Below the pieces are notes generated by a model, which was not told where the DNA came from, did not search any database, and saw only the letters and a list, made by a program, of their open reading frames with translations. The translations under genes were made by a program, and so were the position numbers. Positions 1-7,307 of a stretch of 17,683 nucleotides of DNA are shown one piece after another (the first letter of the stretch is position 1; every line of letters begins with the position of its first letter). The DNA is from Patescibacteria group bacterium (GTDB lineage: Bacteria; Patescibacteriota; Microgenomatia; UBA12405), in NCBI GenBank assembly GCA_018901355.1, contig JAHIEZ010000089.1, positions 1 through 17,683 on the forward strand, given 5' to 3'.

Positions 1-69
1 AAAAAGGGAGATAAGGTAGAATTAGAGGAAACTTATTTGGGCGTAGAAAAAAATGATAAAAAGACTTGA
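1..69 (+). CDS. C-terminal tail of an unidentified protein (5' end outside window)
   Basis: Frame 1 is open from the first base to a TGA at 67-69 and encodes a charged tail of 22 residues (KKGDKVELEETYLGVEKNDK, then KT). It overlaps the start of the GH130 gene (ATG at 53) by 17 nt, the kind of tight overlap seen elsewhere in this window, so the two genes are probably co-transcribed. Too little is visible to assign a family. Being cut at the window edge, it could also be a chance open frame. Confidence 0.5.
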   Translation, partial: KKGDKVELEETYLGVEKNDKKT

Positions 70-1951
70 GCAGAACCCAATTTTAATACCTGACAAACAA
101 AACAAATGGGAAACAAAAGGCTGTTTTAATCCGAGCGTGGTGAAAGTGGGAAATGGATATAAGATGGCTTATAGGGCAGTATCGGATGAGGGTAAGTCAA
201 TAGTGGCGGTGGCGGAAAGTGATGATGGTTTGGATTGGAAAAACAAAAAAGAACTGGTAACACCAAGCGAAGAATGGGATAAATATGGTTGTGAAGATCC
301 AAGAGTGACTTTTTTGGAGGGAAAATATTATATTTTTTATACGGCAATTTCGAATTGGCCGCCGACCGGGGTGGGGATAAAAGTAGGGGTAGCAATTAGT
401 AAAGATTTGGTGACGATTGAAGAAAAACATTTAGTGACTCCGTTTAACGCCAAGGCGACCGGATTATTTCCCGATAAGGTAAACGGAAAATATACTTTGG
501 TAGTAACAGCAGATACAGAAACTTTACCCCCTAAGATTGGCATGGCCAGAGCAGAAAAACTAGAAGACTTTTGGAATGAAGATTTTTGGAATAGATGGCA
601 TGGGAACATCAGAAAACATAGACTGAGATTGGGGCGATTGAACACTGACCATGTAGAAATTGGGGCATTACCGATAAAAACCGAAACGGGGTGGTTATTT
701 TTTTATTCTCATATTTCTAACTATTTTATTGAAAATAAAAGAATTTTTGGGATTGAAGCGGTGGTGACAGACCTAAACCAAGCGACTAAAATTTTGAAGA
801 GAACCGATGGACCGTTGCTAAAACCGGAAACAGAATACGAAAGATCGGGGGAAGTAAAAAATGTAATTTTCCCCAGTAGCGCAATTGATATGGGTGATAA
901 ATGGCGAATTTATTATGGAGCAGCAGACACTTTTGGAGCGGTGGGAGAAATTGGTAAAAAAGAACTTCGTGAGATTATGGATAAAAACAAGATTAAGCGG
1001 GTAGTAAAACTGAAGAAGTATAAAAAGAATCCAATTTTAACGGCAATTGATAAACATGCTTGGGAAGCGAAGGCAGTGTTTAACCCAAGCGTAGTAAGAG
1101 AAGGTGATAAGTTTTTGGTGATTTATCGGGCACTATCGAAAGAAATGGTGTCAACCATGGGCTGTGCTATTAGTAAAGATGGATATAATTTTTTTTGGCG
1201 ATTGCCGGATCCGATTTATGTGCCAAGGATGAATTATGAACAAAAAAGAGTGGAGGGAAATTATTCCGGCTGTGAGGATCCCAGAATTACAAAAATAGGT
1301 GATAAATTTTATATGTTTTACACCGCCTATAACGGAGCAGAGCCACCAAGGGTGGCAATGAGCTGGATTGCTGAAAAGGATTTGATAGCTCAAAATTGGT
1401 TATGGAGTGAACCGGTGTTGATTTCACCACCAAGCGAAGATAACAAAGATGCTTGTTTATTTCCGGAAAAGATTTTGGGCAGATATTTATTGTTGCATCG
1501 GGTAGGAGGAAAAGATATCGCGCTAGATTGGCTGGATGATTTGGATCATTTTGATGGAGTTAACTGGCTGGAAAAAGAGGAAGCAATAGAGCGAGTTGCC
1601 GGTGGTTGGGAAGGGGCAAAAATCGGCATTGCCGGACCACCAATTAAGACAGATGACGGTTGGCTTTTGTTATATCACGGAGTATCAGAAATTGACGGAC
1701 AGTACCGAGTAGGAGCGATGATGCTGGATTTGCTGGAACCAGCAAAGATTTTGGCCAGGGCGAAATATCCGATATTGGAACCGACGGAAGAATTTGAAAA
1801 AGTGGGACTGGTTAACAATGTGGTTTTTCCCTGCGGAGCGGTGGTAGTCAAAGATCGCTTGTTTGTCTATTATGGAGGGGCCGACCAGGCAATCGGAGTG
1901 GCCAGTATTAAGTTACAAAAATTGTTGGACTACTTAAAAGCACAGGCCTAG
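53..1951 (+). CDS. Tandem two-domain GH130 glycoside phosphorylase-like protein (beta-mannoside phosphorylase family)
   Basis: The 632-aa protein consists of two five-bladed-propeller GH130 repeats, about residues 1-305 and 320-625, roughly double the usual family length. Both copies show the order NPILxP, FNPSVV, GCEDPR (79-84 and 407-412), LFP(D/E)K, PIKT and YYG(A/G)AD. The family cleaves or phosphorolyses beta-mannosides, and its catalytic Asp lies in the EDPR motif. Domain 2 keeps the residues that bind phosphate in family members (Arg in LHR 481-483, Lys532 in PPIKT, His542 in YHG). Domain 1 has lost LHR and has YSH for YHG, so it may be non-catalytic. There is no signal peptide, so the protein is probably cytoplasmic. 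No Shine-Dalgarno is seen; in-frame stops upstream (17-19, 23-25, 47-49) fix this ATG as the first possible one. The natural substrate is unknown. Confidence 0.9.
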   Translation: MIKRLEQNPILIPDKQNKWETKGCFNPSVVKVGNGYKMAYRAVSDEGKSIVAVAESDDGLDWKNKKELVTPSEEWDKYGCEDPRVTFLEGKYYIFYTAISNWPPTGVGIKVGVAISKDLVTIEEKHLVTPFNAKATGLFPDKVNGKYTLVVTADTETLPPKIGMARAEKLEDFWNEDFWNRWHGNIRKHRLRLGRLNTDHVEIGALPIKTETGWLFFYSHISNYFIENKRIFGIEAVVTDLNQATKILKRTDGPLLKPETEYERSGEVKNVIFPSSAIDMGDKWRIYYGAADTFGAVGEIGKKELREIMDKNKIKRVVKLKKYKKNPILTAIDKHAWEAKAVFNPSVVREGDKFLVIYRALSKEMVSTMGCAISKDGYNFFWRLPDPIYVPRMNYEQKRVEGNYSGCEDPRITKIGDKFYMFYTAYNGAEPPRVAMSWIAEKDLIAQNWLWSEPVLISPPSEDNKDACLFPEKILGRYLLLHRVGGKDIALDWLDDLDHFDGVNWLEKEEAIERVAGGWEGAKIGIAGPPIKTDDGWLLLYHGVSEIDGQYRVGAMMLDLLEPAKILARAKYPILEPTEEFEKVGLVNNVVFPCGAVVVKDRLFVYYGGADQAIGVASIKLQKLLDYLKAQA

Positions 1952-1956
1952 AGGGG
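1951..1956 (+). promoter_or_regulatory. Shine-Dalgarno-like GAGGGG before the GIY-YIG gene
   Basis: GAGGGG begins on the last base of the GH130 stop codon and lies 8 nt before the ATG at 1965. It is the only convincing Shine-Dalgarno-like sequence I see before a gene in this window. It implies internal re-initiation on the GH130 transcript. Confidence 0.5.
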
Positions 1957-1964
1957 AATAGTCG

Positions 1965-2225
1965 ATGATTTTTTTTGTTTACATTTTGCGGACGAGTGAA
2001 AATACTTTATATACAGGGCAGACAAATAACTTAAAAAGACGGCTTGAGGAACATCGAAAAAAATCAGCAAGATCGGCAAGATATATGAGAAAGTTTGACA
2101 GTTTTGATTTGGTATATAGTGAAAAGTTTAAAAGCAGAGGGGAGGCGATGGTCAGAGAGGTGGAAATAAAAAAATGGCCAAAAAGTAAAAAAGAGGCTTT
2201 TCTTGAAAAAGAAAGACAATTTTAA
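1965..2225 (+). CDS. GIY-YIG domain protein (UPF0213-type putative endonuclease)
   Basis: This 86-aa protein has the size and motif order of single-domain GIY-YIG proteins: a GIY-equivalent VYILR at 5-9, a YIG-equivalent YTGQT at 16-20, the basic helix NLKRRLEEH at 22-30, and an acidic segment EAMVREVEIKKW at 60-71 holding the expected catalytic Glu. The superfamily includes structure-specific nucleases, but stand-alone members like this are largely uncharacterised. It follows the GH130 gene by 13 nt and probably shares its transcript. Its last four bases overlap the end of the convergent flavoprotein gene, leaving no room for a terminator. Confidence 0.88.
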   Translation: MIFFVYILRTSENTLYTGQTNNLKRRLEEHRKKSARSARYMRKFDSFDLVYSEKFKSRGEAMVREVEIKKWPKSKKEAFLEKERQF

Positions 2226-3295
2226 CTATTTGTTAATTCATTGAAAATTTGTCGAACAGAAACTATGCCTTGCTGTCTGGACCTGGGGGCGTTGGTGCCG
2301 GCAAAGACTATACCGTTTTCAACGTCGCCACGGCGAGCCGTGACAAGGGCTTCCATGATGCAGTAGCCTTCACCGCCGTCTCTGAGAGTGCAGCGTTTTA
2401 AACAACTGACACGACATTTATGACCAACATCTTCTCCCCTGGCGACTCTTCGGGAAAATTCTGTTTCGACTACCCGTCCCATAATACCTACCGGACTTTT
2501 GGTGAGAACGGTGGTGGTGGCATGCAAATATTTTTGTTTGAATTCAGGAGGAAATTCACACTCGTGGGTACAAACAAAACGAGTGGCCATTTGAGCTCCA
2601 CTAGCGCCTAAGGCTATCCACTTTTCAATGTCTGTTTTGTCCCAAATTCCTCCGGCAACAATTATGGAAATGTCGTATTTTTTTTCTTCTAAATAACTGA
2701 GAATTTGAGGAACGACGACATTTAGTTTTAGTTTTGGGTCTTCAACTTCTTGTCTGGTGCTGGCACCCAAGTGACCGCCGGCGGTGGCAGGCTCTTCGAC
2801 AATGATGGCGTCGGGTAACCTGCCGTGTTTTCTCATCCATTGCCGACAAAAAAAATCAGCTACTCTAAGAGATGAGACCATGGGAACAAGAGCAACTTCG
2901 GGATGATCGGCAGTTAGGGCTGGCAAGTCAACAGGTAGGCCGGCACCGGAGATAATGATGTTGACTCCGTTTTCTACTGCTACCCGAACAAGATGGTCGT
3001 AGTCGGTAACGGCAGCTAAGATGTTAACGGCATGGATGCCGTGAGGATCCATTTTCCAGGCTTGAAGGATTTCGTCTTTTAGTGCTTGTCGGTCGGCTTC
3101 TTTGGGATTTAAGTGTTGATACTCCGGGCGACCAAGACCCCTGCCAACTCCACCGATAACACCAAGTCCACCACACTGGGAAGTTGCAACAACTATGTCT
3201 TTGCCAGTACCCCTGATTGACATACCACCTACGATGATTGGATATTTAATCTCATATTGACCAATTTTTAAGGATGGTAGATTTTCTTTACCCAT
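2222..3295 (-). CDS. Nitronate monooxygenase / 2-nitropropane dioxygenase-like flavoprotein
   Basis: The 357-aa protein is a TIM-barrel FMN enzyme of the NMO/FabK group. It starts with YPIIVGGMS at 18-26 and CGGLGVIGG at 41-49. It carries EEPATAGGHLG at 167-177, with the family's active-site His at 175, and the FMN phosphate-binding region VAGGIWDK and LGASGAQMATRF at 213-240. Relatives oxidise alkyl nitronates or, as FabK, reduce enoyl-ACP; the substrate here cannot be told from sequence. The C-terminal part has four cysteines (294, 298, 302, 312), a pattern I recall from some clostridial homologues. The gene lies 23 nt after the 59-aa membrane peptide gene on the same strand, so it may be read through from that operon, but it also has a possible promoter of its own. 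Confidence 0.88.
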   Translation of the reverse strand: MGKENLPSLKIGQYEIKYPIIVGGMSIRGTGKDIVVATSQCGGLGVIGGVGRGLGRPEYQHLNPKEADRQALKDEILQAWKMDPHGIHAVNILAAVTDYDHLVRVAVENGVNIIISGAGLPVDLPALTADHPEVALVPMVSSLRVADFFCRQWMRKHGRLPDAIIVEEPATAGGHLGASTRQEVEDPKLKLNVVVPQILSYLEEKKYDISIIVAGGIWDKTDIEKWIALGASGAQMATRFVCTHECEFPPEFKQKYLHATTTVLTKSPVGIMGRVVETEFSRRVARGEDVGHKCRVSCLKRCTLRDGGEGYCIMEALVTARRGDVENGIVFAGTNAPRSRQQGIVSVRQIFNELTNS

Positions 3296-3301
3296 AAGAA
3301 T

Positions 3302-3307
3302 ATATTA
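3302..3307 (-). promoter_or_regulatory. Possible -10 box of the flavoprotein gene
   Basis: Read on the - strand, TAATAT is followed by exactly 6 nt and then the ATG at 3295. A transcript would start at or next to the ATG. No -35 or Shine-Dalgarno is recognisable. Confidence 0.35.
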
Positions 3308-3318
3308 CAAAAATCGAT

Positions 3319-3498
3319 TTAGTTTTTGAAGGTAGATGAAGAGGTGGCGGGAGTGGGTAGAACCAGGGGGGTATTCTCTAATTTTTCTAAAACATCCCAT
3401 TGGATGTTTTTGGCGGAAAGATAACCGGCGTAGCTGAGAAGAGAAAATAGGAGAATGATAAGAAGGTAGCCGATGAGGTCTAGTTTTTGATTTTCCAT
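3319..3498 (-). CDS. 59-aa single-pass membrane peptide, function unknown
   Basis: On the - strand an ATG at 3498 opens a 59-codon frame ending in TAA at 3319-3321. The peptide begins MENQKLDLIG, has one strongly hydrophobic segment at about residues 8-28 (LIGYLLIILLFSLLSYAGYL), then a charged stretch and a Pro/Ser/Thr-rich tail. It starts 4 nt after the stop of the solute-binding protein gene, the spacing typical of this operon, and precedes the flavoprotein gene. I do not recognise a family. The operon position, intact frame and clear membrane segment support a real gene. The tail may lie outside the cytoplasm. Confidence 0.65.
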   Translation of the reverse strand: MENQKLDLIGYLLIILLFSLLSYAGYLSAKNIQWDVLEKLENTPLVLPTPATSSSTFKN

Positions 3499-3502
3499 GA
3501 AA

Positions 3503-4852
3503 TTATTTTAGCCTATTTATGGTGTAGACGGTGGGATAAGACAGAAAAATGGCAGGAGATTCTTCCAGAAGATATTTTTGAAAATCAAGATAGACTTTTT
3601 TTCTTTCCTGAAGATCAAAAATTTGACGACCCTCTTCAAGCAGTTTATCGATTCTTTCGTCTTTTAGATGGCTGAGATTGCCTTGATTTTGGGTGGAGTG
3701 CCAGAGAGGATATTGATCAGGATCGAGAGGGATGGAATAATAGCCGAGAATGGCTTCAAAGTTTTCCTGGTCGATTTGATTTTCGACGGTGATACTGGTG
3801 TTGATGTTTAAGGTTTCTTTCCAGCTTTTTTTTATTTCCTCAGCTAAGGCCAGAAGATCCCGAGAGCTGATACTTAAATTGATGGTTTTTATATCTACGG
3901 CAGAATCTGAAAGTAAGTCTTTGGCTCTTTGAGAGTCATAGTTGTATTGTTTGACAGCAGGGTTGTAAGCCCAGGAATTAGGTGATATGGGTCCGAGACA
4001 ACGTTCATTTTTGTCGGTAGTTTTATTGGTGGCGTAAGATAAACTTTGACGGAGTTGTTTGTTTTCAAATTTTTTTCCTTCGCCGGTATTAAGAAAAATA
4101 GCTATATAATGATTGTTTGTTTGAATGGTTTGGTTTATTTGTATTTTTTTTTGATTGGTAAGTTCGGGTGGTATTTGATTAACTTGAATTTCGTCTACTT
4201 CTCCCAGTTGAAAAGCAGTAATGAGATCTTTTTGATTGGGATAAAAACGGAAAATTATTTTATTTTTATTTTTATTTTTTGGTTCAAGAGCAATTGATTT
4301 AACATGGTCGTATTGATATTGAATTTTTTTTACAAAATAATCTCCCAGACCGATGAGGTTTTTTAGAAATAAGGGTCTGTCCAAAAGAGAAAGGAGGGGG
4401 GAAAAGGCGTTTTGAGTACTAATTTTGAGAGTGTATTTGTCGATGGAACTAATTTCTAAGCCAGGAATTTGATAATTGACATCAGAGCTGTCGAATTTTT
4501 TGCCATTGTGCCAGGAAATATCTTTTTTGAGGTGGAAAATATAATCTTTATATTCGTTTTCTATTTCAAAAGAGTCAACCAGATCTGAAGGGAGAGGTTT
4601 GTTGTTGGAACTGTGGACAATTAAGCTTTGAGTAATGAGATTGTTGACCCGGAAAGGTAAATTGTCGAGATTGTAGCGACCTTCGATGCCGATAATTTTG
4701 GTGTAAAAGATGGGTTTTTGTGGGAGAGAGATTAATTTGTCCTGAAAAATGAAAACAAGTGAACCCAGGGTAAGGCCAAAAAAGATGAAAATAAAATTTC
4801 TTTTAAAAAAAGAAAGAAAATATTCAATTTGAAAATGAAGTTTTTTTATCAA
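3503..4852 (-). CDS. Family 5 extracellular solute-binding protein (oligopeptide-binding type), membrane-anchored
   Basis: The 449-aa protein has an N-terminal membrane segment at about 19-36 and no lipobox. It then shows the SBP_bac_5 pattern: YIFHLKKDISWHNGKKFDSSDV at about 104-125 (the family's F-x-L-R...H-x-G...DV block), LRQSLSYATNK at 267-277, YNYDSQRAKDLL at 303-314 and a C-terminal LYPxH-like WHSTQNQGNL at 384-393. It is shorter than typical members (about 530 aa). Such proteins normally feed peptides to an ABC importer, but no permease or ATPase lies nearby. The start is TTG: it follows the secG stop by 6 nt and no ATG is available near the N-terminus. A hexanucleotide repeat encodes a Lys-Asn run at about 192-197. 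Confidence 0.82.
   Translation of the reverse strand: MIKKLHFQIEYFLSFFKRNFIFIFFGLTLGSLVFIFQDKLISLPQKPIFYTKIIGIEGRYNLDNLPFRVNNLITQSLIVHSSNNKPLPSDLVDSFEIENEYKDYIFHLKKDISWHNGKKFDSSDVNYQIPGLEISSIDKYTLKISTQNAFSPLLSLLDRPLFLKNLIGLGDYFVKKIQYQYDHVKSIALEPKNKNKNKIIFRFYPNQKDLITAFQLGEVDEIQVNQIPPELTNQKKIQINQTIQTNNHYIAIFLNTGEGKKFENKQLRQSLSYATNKTTDKNERCLGPISPNSWAYNPAVKQYNYDSQRAKDLLSDSAVDIKTINLSISSRDLLALAEEIKKSWKETLNINTSITVENQIDQENFEAILGYYSIPLDPDQYPLWHSTQNQGNLSHLKDERIDKLLEEGRQIFDLQERKKVYLDFQKYLLEESPAIFLSYPTVYTINRLK
4262..4279. repeat. Three perfect ATTTTT hexamers inside the solute-binding protein gene
   Basis: ATTTTT is repeated three times in tandem, with further T/A-rich sequence on both sides. On the coding strand it reads as alternating Lys and Asn codons. 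Gain or loss of a unit would not shift the frame but would change the length of the Lys-Asn run. Confidence 0.7.
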
Positions 4853-4858
4853 GGCAGA

Positions 4859-5074
4859 TTATTGACTGACAGATTGAATAACAGAGGAAACGAGAAAAAT
4901 AGTTATAACAATAAGAGTAAAAGTAAAAAGGATTTTTTCCCAGCCTCTTTTTTTGGCTGAACTATCAGATAAAAAATTAGAACGATTGTCGTCACTGTTG
5001 CCGGTTTGGAGAAAAATCAGAGTAATAAGCAAAACGGAGAGAAGGGTTTGAATGATGGCAATGGTAATTTTCAT
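4859..5074 (-). CDS. secG: Preprotein translocase subunit SecG
   Basis: The 71-aa protein has the SecG arrangement of two membrane helices. The first, at about 3-24, ends in LIFLQTG (family: LVLLQ...G). A short Ser/Asn-rich cytoplasmic loop with KKRGWEKILF at 41-50 follows (family: RRGLEKFLF), then a second helix at about 50-68. SecG assists SecA-driven export through SecYE at the cytoplasmic membrane. Its ATG overlaps the stop of the upstream membrane-protein gene as ATGA, implying translational coupling. The export-related neighbours (secreted transglutaminase, anchored solute-binding protein) fit a cell-envelope operon. Confidence 0.88.
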   Translation of the reverse strand: MKITIAIIQTLLSVLLITLIFLQTGNSDDNRSNFLSDSSAKKRGWEKILFTFTLIVITIFLVSSVIQSVSQ

Positions 5075-5490
5075 ACTTTTTTCTTTTTATATAAAATAAA
5101 ACTGAAAATGGATAATATCAGATTAATGGTCAGAGAGCTAACCAGATAAGCAAAAAAGCCATTAAATTGAAAATGAGGAAGACTGAGACCCAAAAAAACA
5201 GAAGCGGGGGTGGAAATATCGGAAACGGAGAAACCTTCAATAAAAAAGACGGCTAAGTATAAACCAAGAGTGTTGATAAAAAGTCGAATAGTACCGAGAG
5301 TAAGAATATTGATGGGAAGGAGAAGAAGTTTGATAATCGGCTTAAGAATTATTTCAAAAAGGGAGAGGATAAAGGCAACTTTGATAAGAACTAAAATCGG
5401 AGGATCAAAAGTCAGATTTTGCCAGATTTGGTTGTGGGCAAGTAGGGCGTAGGTGGTGACAAGGGTAAATTTTAATAATTTTCTAAGCAT
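5071..5490 (-). CDS. YvlD / phage holin family 4 superfamily membrane protein
   Basis: The 139-aa protein is almost entirely hydrophobic, with about four membrane segments (roughly 5-20, 33-63, 68-85, 107-135). It shows the family signature around KPIIKLLLLPINILTLG at 50-66 followed by LFINTLGLYLAVFFIEGF at 70-87. Despite the phage-holin name, chromosomal members such as YvlD are general membrane proteins of poorly known role, and there is no phage gene nearby. It overlaps the transglutaminase gene by 8 nt upstream and secG by 4 nt downstream, so it sits firmly inside the operon. Confidence 0.82.
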   Translation of the reverse strand: MLRKLLKFTLVTTYALLAHNQIWQNLTFDPPILVLIKVAFILSLFEIILKPIIKLLLLPINILTLGTIRLFINTLGLYLAVFFIEGFSVSDISTPASVFLGLSLPHFQFNGFFAYLVSSLTINLILSIFSFILYKKKKV

Positions 5491-7240
5491 GGTTTTTTTT
5501 GAACAGATGAAATATTATACCGCTAATTGAGGCAATAAAAATAAGAGCAGTCAGAGTCAGCAAAAGATTATAGCGAAAATCAGGAAGGGGCAAAGATTGA
5601 CTAAAAGAATTTTCGTCTGAGATGATGTGGAAATTTAATTTTTGGTATTGGGGTAGAAAATTTTTCCAAAAAGGGAGAGAGGGTAGGTTAAAACTGATTT
5701 GAGCCAATGGGGGGATCTGAAAAATATTTTGAGTCCACTTATAGAGAGGAAGGCGAATTTCAACATGATTGAGGGAGTGAAGGTTGGGGTTGGCGACAAT
5801 TATTTTTTTGTTTAGTAAAGAAATTTTTAAATTTTGACTTTCGTTTTTTATTTCAGTGTTGCTGAAGTCGACTTTTACGGTTTTGGTTTGATGATTATTT
5901 TTGTAAGATCCGGGAGGAGGAGGATAGGAGGAGTTTTGACCGTGAAAAACAAAAGCAAAGTGATTTAAATCAAGGTCATTGTAATAATCAATACCATTGG
6001 TTGTTTTGCCCCAAGTGGGATCGACGGAAACCCAGGTTTTTTTATTTTGATCAAAATATTGAGGCCAAGCGTGGAGAATATCGGCATCAGGATTGGTAGG
6101 TTTTATTTTGGGATTATTAGTATAGGCATAACCTTCAACTTCTCTGGCAGGAATGTTTTTGGCCCGGGCCAGAGTGATAAAAAGATCAGTGAATTCGGTA
6201 CAAAGACTGAGAGTGGGGTTTTCCAGGGCAAAAAGAGCACCTTGGCGTTGGCTGGAGCTGATTATTTGGTAATTGTAACTTAAGTGGCTGACAACGTAAT
6301 TATAAATATCCTGACTGTTTTTTAGACTTTGGGCAATGGTTTGAATTTGAGGATGATTGACCGGCCAATAGGGTTGAGTGGAGGTCAGACCGGAAAGATC
6401 CGGATTGGAAGAGGTGGAGACGAGAGGAGAAGTGATTTTGACCTGACCGTCGGCGACAATATTTAGTTCTTGATCGGGAGAAATTTCGTATTGAGCCAGC
6501 CAGTTACCGTCTTGATCCAGGGTAACATTTTGAGGCGGAGGGAGGATTTGACGATAGCTTACTTTTTGACTGTTGGTGTCGGGAGGGAGAGGAATGCTAC
6601 TAATTATTTTTTGAGAAGAAGGATTTTCTAAAAAATAATTCAGACTGAAATCAAAAACTTGGTAGTCGCCAAAAATTAATAATATTTTTTGATGGGAAAT
6701 TTGTTGATTGTTTAGGTCTATCTGGTGTTTAGCGTTAAAGGTAGAAAGACGAGGGCGACTGACAGAAGAAAAAGAAAGTTTGCCGAGTTTTTCAGGTACA
6801 ATAACTTTTATGGCCAGATTGTTTTGAGAGTTATCACTTTGGTGAGAGGGTAGGTGGACTTCCCAGGTTTTACCTTTTTTTTGGGCCAAAGCGGGAATGA
6901 TGTAGTTTAAGGTAAACTCAAGGCTTTTGTCTTTGCCGACAATGGCTTGGTTGAAAATAAGATTAATATAAGTTTCTTCCTGTTGCTGGTCAACATTTTT
7001 GATGATATTGCCCTTTTGGTCTTGGCCGGTAATGTTTTTTATGTCTGTACCAGAAAGAACGACCTGATATTCTTTGGCGTATATTTCGGAATAATTGTTG
7101 GTGAGAGTTATTTTTTGGGTAACAGAAGCTTGGCCGTTCTCGTCGATGTTATAACTGATTTGTTGATTTGATAAAAATTCGTCAGAAGCAAAAATTTTTT
7201 GAGGAAAAAGAAACAGAAGTAAAAAAAAGAGGATGATCAT
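5483..7240 (-). CDS. Secreted, C-terminally anchored transglutaminase-like protein
   Basis: The 585-aa protein has an N-terminal signal sequence (hydrophobic core 2-12, then FASD near 17-20). A beta-rich region of about 260 residues follows, then a transglutaminase-core domain at about 295-420. The Cys-His-Asp triad is visible: Cys347 in LCTEF, His390 in DILHAW and Asp407 in VSVDPTWG. A membrane helix at about 557-577 and a basic end (KKNHA) anchor it with the bulk outside the cell. The family includes amide-bond-forming or hydrolysing enzymes; the substrate is unknown, perhaps cell-surface proteins. It is the first gene of the - strand operon and is divergent from lexA, with 67 nt between the starts. 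Confidence 0.88.
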   Translation of the reverse strand: MIILFFLLLFLFPQKIFASDEFLSNQQISYNIDENGQASVTQKITLTNNYSEIYAKEYQVVLSGTDIKNITGQDQKGNIIKNVDQQQEETYINLIFNQAIVGKDKSLEFTLNYIIPALAQKKGKTWEVHLPSHQSDNSQNNLAIKVIVPEKLGKLSFSSVSRPRLSTFNAKHQIDLNNQQISHQKILLIFGDYQVFDFSLNYFLENPSSQKIISSIPLPPDTNSQKVSYRQILPPPQNVTLDQDGNWLAQYEISPDQELNIVADGQVKITSPLVSTSSNPDLSGLTSTQPYWPVNHPQIQTIAQSLKNSQDIYNYVVSHLSYNYQIISSSQRQGALFALENPTLSLCTEFTDLFITLARAKNIPAREVEGYAYTNNPKIKPTNPDADILHAWPQYFDQNKKTWVSVDPTWGKTTNGIDYYNDLDLNHFAFVFHGQNSSYPPPPGSYKNNHQTKTVKVDFSNTEIKNESQNLKISLLNKKIIVANPNLHSLNHVEIRLPLYKWTQNIFQIPPLAQISFNLPSLPFWKNFLPQYQKLNFHIISDENSFSQSLPLPDFRYNLLLTLTALIFIASISGIIFHLFKKNHA

Positions 7241-7246
7241 ATGTTT

Positions 7247-7255
7247 AATATAACA
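7247..7255 (-). promoter_or_regulatory. Extended -10 promoter of the transglutaminase-secG operon
   Basis: Read on the - strand, TGTTATATT is a TGn extended -10 with TATATT (one mismatch to TATAAT). It lies exactly 6 nt before the ATG at 7240. The transcript would begin on or next to the start codon. No good -35 is seen, as is usual for extended -10 promoters. Confidence 0.55.
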
Positions 7256-7273
7256 TCGGCTTTAACTTGGATG

Positions 7274-7301
7274 TTGACTTCGGGTATTGTTCGTGTAATA
7301 T
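7274..7301 (+). promoter_or_regulatory. lexA promoter (-35 TTGACT, 16 bp, -10 TAATAT)
   Basis: TTGACT at 7274-7279 and TAATAT at 7296-7301 are separated by 16 bp, and the -10 ends 6 nt before the lexA ATG at 7308. The predicted start point is the ATG itself. A loose inverted repeat (TATT-N8-AATA, 7285-7300) overlaps the -10 and could be an autoregulatory LexA site, but the arms are only 4 bp long. Confidence 0.55.
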
Positions 7302-7307
7302 TGGACT

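Noticed and set aside
5071..5490. Phage holin and hence a prophage
   Set aside because: The holin-4 family name covers ordinary chromosomal membrane proteins, and no phage gene surrounds it.
7285..7300. TATT-N8-AATA as a LexA (SOS) operator
   Set aside because: The 4-bp AT-only arms occur often by chance here, and no second copy or known SOS-box consensus (GAAC-N4-GTTC or CTGT-N8-ACAG) is present. It is noted only in the promoter entry.
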